Of a stretch of DNA of 14,532 nt, positions 13,594 through 14,532 are shown piece after piece (positions within the stretch are counted from its first letter, which is position 1; each line of letters begins with the position of its first letter). The notes beneath the pieces were generated by a model that searched no databases, was not told where the DNA came from, and saw nothing but the letters and a program-made list of their open reading frames with translations. Source of the DNA: Pyrodictium sp. (GTDB lineage: Archaea > Thermoproteota > Thermoprotei_A > Sulfolobales > Pyrodictiaceae); contig DQUB01000087.1 in NCBI GenBank assembly GCA_015662475.1, forward strand, positions 1 through 14,532, read 5' to 3'. The translations under genes and the position numbers were made by a program.

Positions 13594-14532
13594 ATGGAGT
13601 TCAAAATACTGCGTATAAATCTCTGGACACAAAAAGCTAGAGAAGAGAAGATCGATGAAAAGACGCTACGACGTTTCTTGGGTGGTCGTGGCCTAGGCGC
13701 TTACCTAGCGCTAAAAGAAATACCAAAGGGTGTAGATCCTCTAGGCCCAGCAAACAAGCTATACATTTTAACAGGGCCGTTGACAGGAACTGGTGCTTTT
13801 TGTACTGGCAGATACCATGTTACTGGTAAGAGTCCGTTGACAGGAATACTTGGAGATAGTAATAGTGGTGGTCAATTTGGCCCATGGCTGCGTTTTGCAG
13901 GCTATGACGGCATAGTGTTGGAAGAAGTTAGTGAGGAGCCTGTATGGATAAGCATTATTGATGGTGAAGTCAAATTCCATGATGCACGCAAACTGTGGGG
14001 TAAAGGTGTTACGTATACTGAGAAGATCGTTAGAGAAGAGGTTGGAATTACAAACGAGAACCTGGGATCTGTATTATCGATAGGTCCTGCAGGCGAAAAT
14101 CTGTCAAAGATTGCTGCCATAATGAATGATCGTTATAGGGCTGCTGGTAGGACAGGTTTAGGCGCTGTAATGGGGGCAAAGAGGGTCAAAGCTATATTCG
14201 TGTATGGTCGGAGGAAGATAGAGATAGTTGATAGGGAGAAGTTCAATAAGGCAGTGAGAGAGTTAGCTAAGAAGATTAGAGAGCATAGTGTAAGTCAAGC
14301 ATTGAACAAGTATGGTACTGCCGTTCTAGTCAACATTATCAACGAGGTTGGTGGATTCCCAACAAAGAATTGGACACGCGGAACATTTGAAAAAGCCTAT
14401 GAGATTAGCGGAGAGTATCTCGCTGAAAAGTATTTGAAGGCTAGAAAAGGCTGTTGGGGTTGTGTAATACAATGTGCACGTGTTGCTGAGGTGTCTAAAG
14501 GCCCATACTACACACCGGCTTCGGAAGGACCA
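13594..14532 (+). CDS. Aldehyde:ferredoxin oxidoreductase (tungsten, pterin), truncated at window end
   Basis: The enzyme oxidises aldehydes to carboxylic acids in the cytoplasm, reducing ferredoxin, through a bis-tungstopterin and a [4Fe-4S] cluster. The 313 visible residues begin with the typical MEFKILRINL and LGGRGLGAYLAL, then GPLTGTGAFCTGRYHVTGKSP with Arg73, GDSNSGGQFGPWLRFAGYDG (88-107) for the pterin, and AGRTGLGAVMGAKRVKA (184-200). They end in CWGCVIQC, with Cys287, Cys290 and Cys294 at nearly the same positions as the cluster ligands I recall in Pyrococcus furiosus AOR (288, 291, 295). The fourth ligand lies beyond the window. No stop appears before base 14532, so the gene continues. 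Which family member (AOR, FOR, GAPOR, WOR) cannot be decided from this half. ATG 13576 would add six residues. Confidence 0.93.
   Translation, partial: MEFKILRINLWTQKAREEKIDEKTLRRFLGGRGLGAYLALKEIPKGVDPLGPANKLYILTGPLTGTGAFCTGRYHVTGKSPLTGILGDSNSGGQFGPWLRFAGYDGIVLEEVSEEPVWISIIDGEVKFHDARKLWGKGVTYTEKIVREEVGITNENLGSVLSIGPAGENLSKIAAIMNDRYRAAGRTGLGAVMGAKRVKAIFVYGRRKIEIVDREKFNKAVRELAKKIREHSVSQALNKYGTAVLVNIINEVGGFPTKNWTRGTFEKAYEISGEYLAEKYLKARKGCWGCVIQCARVAEVSKGPYYTPASEGP

Overview
The window looks like chromosomal DNA of a thermophilic crenarchaeon (Thermoprotei, probably Desulfurococcales-like); I cannot name a species. Reasons: an RNase HII tail of archaeal type ending in a PCNA-binding box, a NurA-type nuclease, a tungsten-type aldehyde:ferredoxin oxidoreductase, many TTG/GTG starts, TATA boxes about 25 bp from starts, tight gene packing, and GC-rich structured RNAs in otherwise AT-leaning DNA.

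Layout. 1-146: end of rnhB (+). 131-859: two-membrane-segment protein (-), its 3' end overlapping rnhB and its leader (876-938) carrying a kink-turn RNA module. 1036-2340: RsmB/NOP2-type m5C RNA methyltransferase (+). 2341-2605: GC-rich non-coding stretch with a promoter-driven structured RNA on + (from about 2392) and a second copy of the kink-turn module on - (2480-2541). 2606-3527: two small membrane proteins (-). 3565-4632: DUF1611/DgcN-like P-loop protein (+), divergent from the small membrane gene across a shared palindromic TATA box. 4619-10725: a three-gene minus-strand operon running giant AAA+ coiled-coil ATPase (1464 aa), NurA-like nuclease, membrane-anchored protein. Divergent from it, 10882-13497 (+): a protein with a winged-helix-like N-terminus and a degenerate nuclease-like C-terminus, a Cys-rich protein of unknown type, and a lipoate-ligase-fold protein. 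13594 to the end: aldehyde:ferredoxin oxidoreductase, truncated by the window edge.

The most interesting parts are two. First, two 62-63 nt RNAs share an identical kink-turn (terminal stem, UGU bulge, tandem GA, GG/CC stem) and flank the RNA methyltransferase gene; one sits right before a ribosome-binding site. Second, a NurA nuclease keeps its acidic and His active-site residues but is paired with a giant non-HerA ATPase and a membrane protein, which suggests a DNA-end-processing or defence machine other than HerA-NurA. The lipoate-ligase-like protein, with Cys where the catalytic Lys should be, and its Cys-rich partner beside an oxidoreductase gene are a further candidate novelty.

No intergenic stretch exceeds 300 bases. 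I found no tRNA, rRNA, CRISPR array or insertion sequence.
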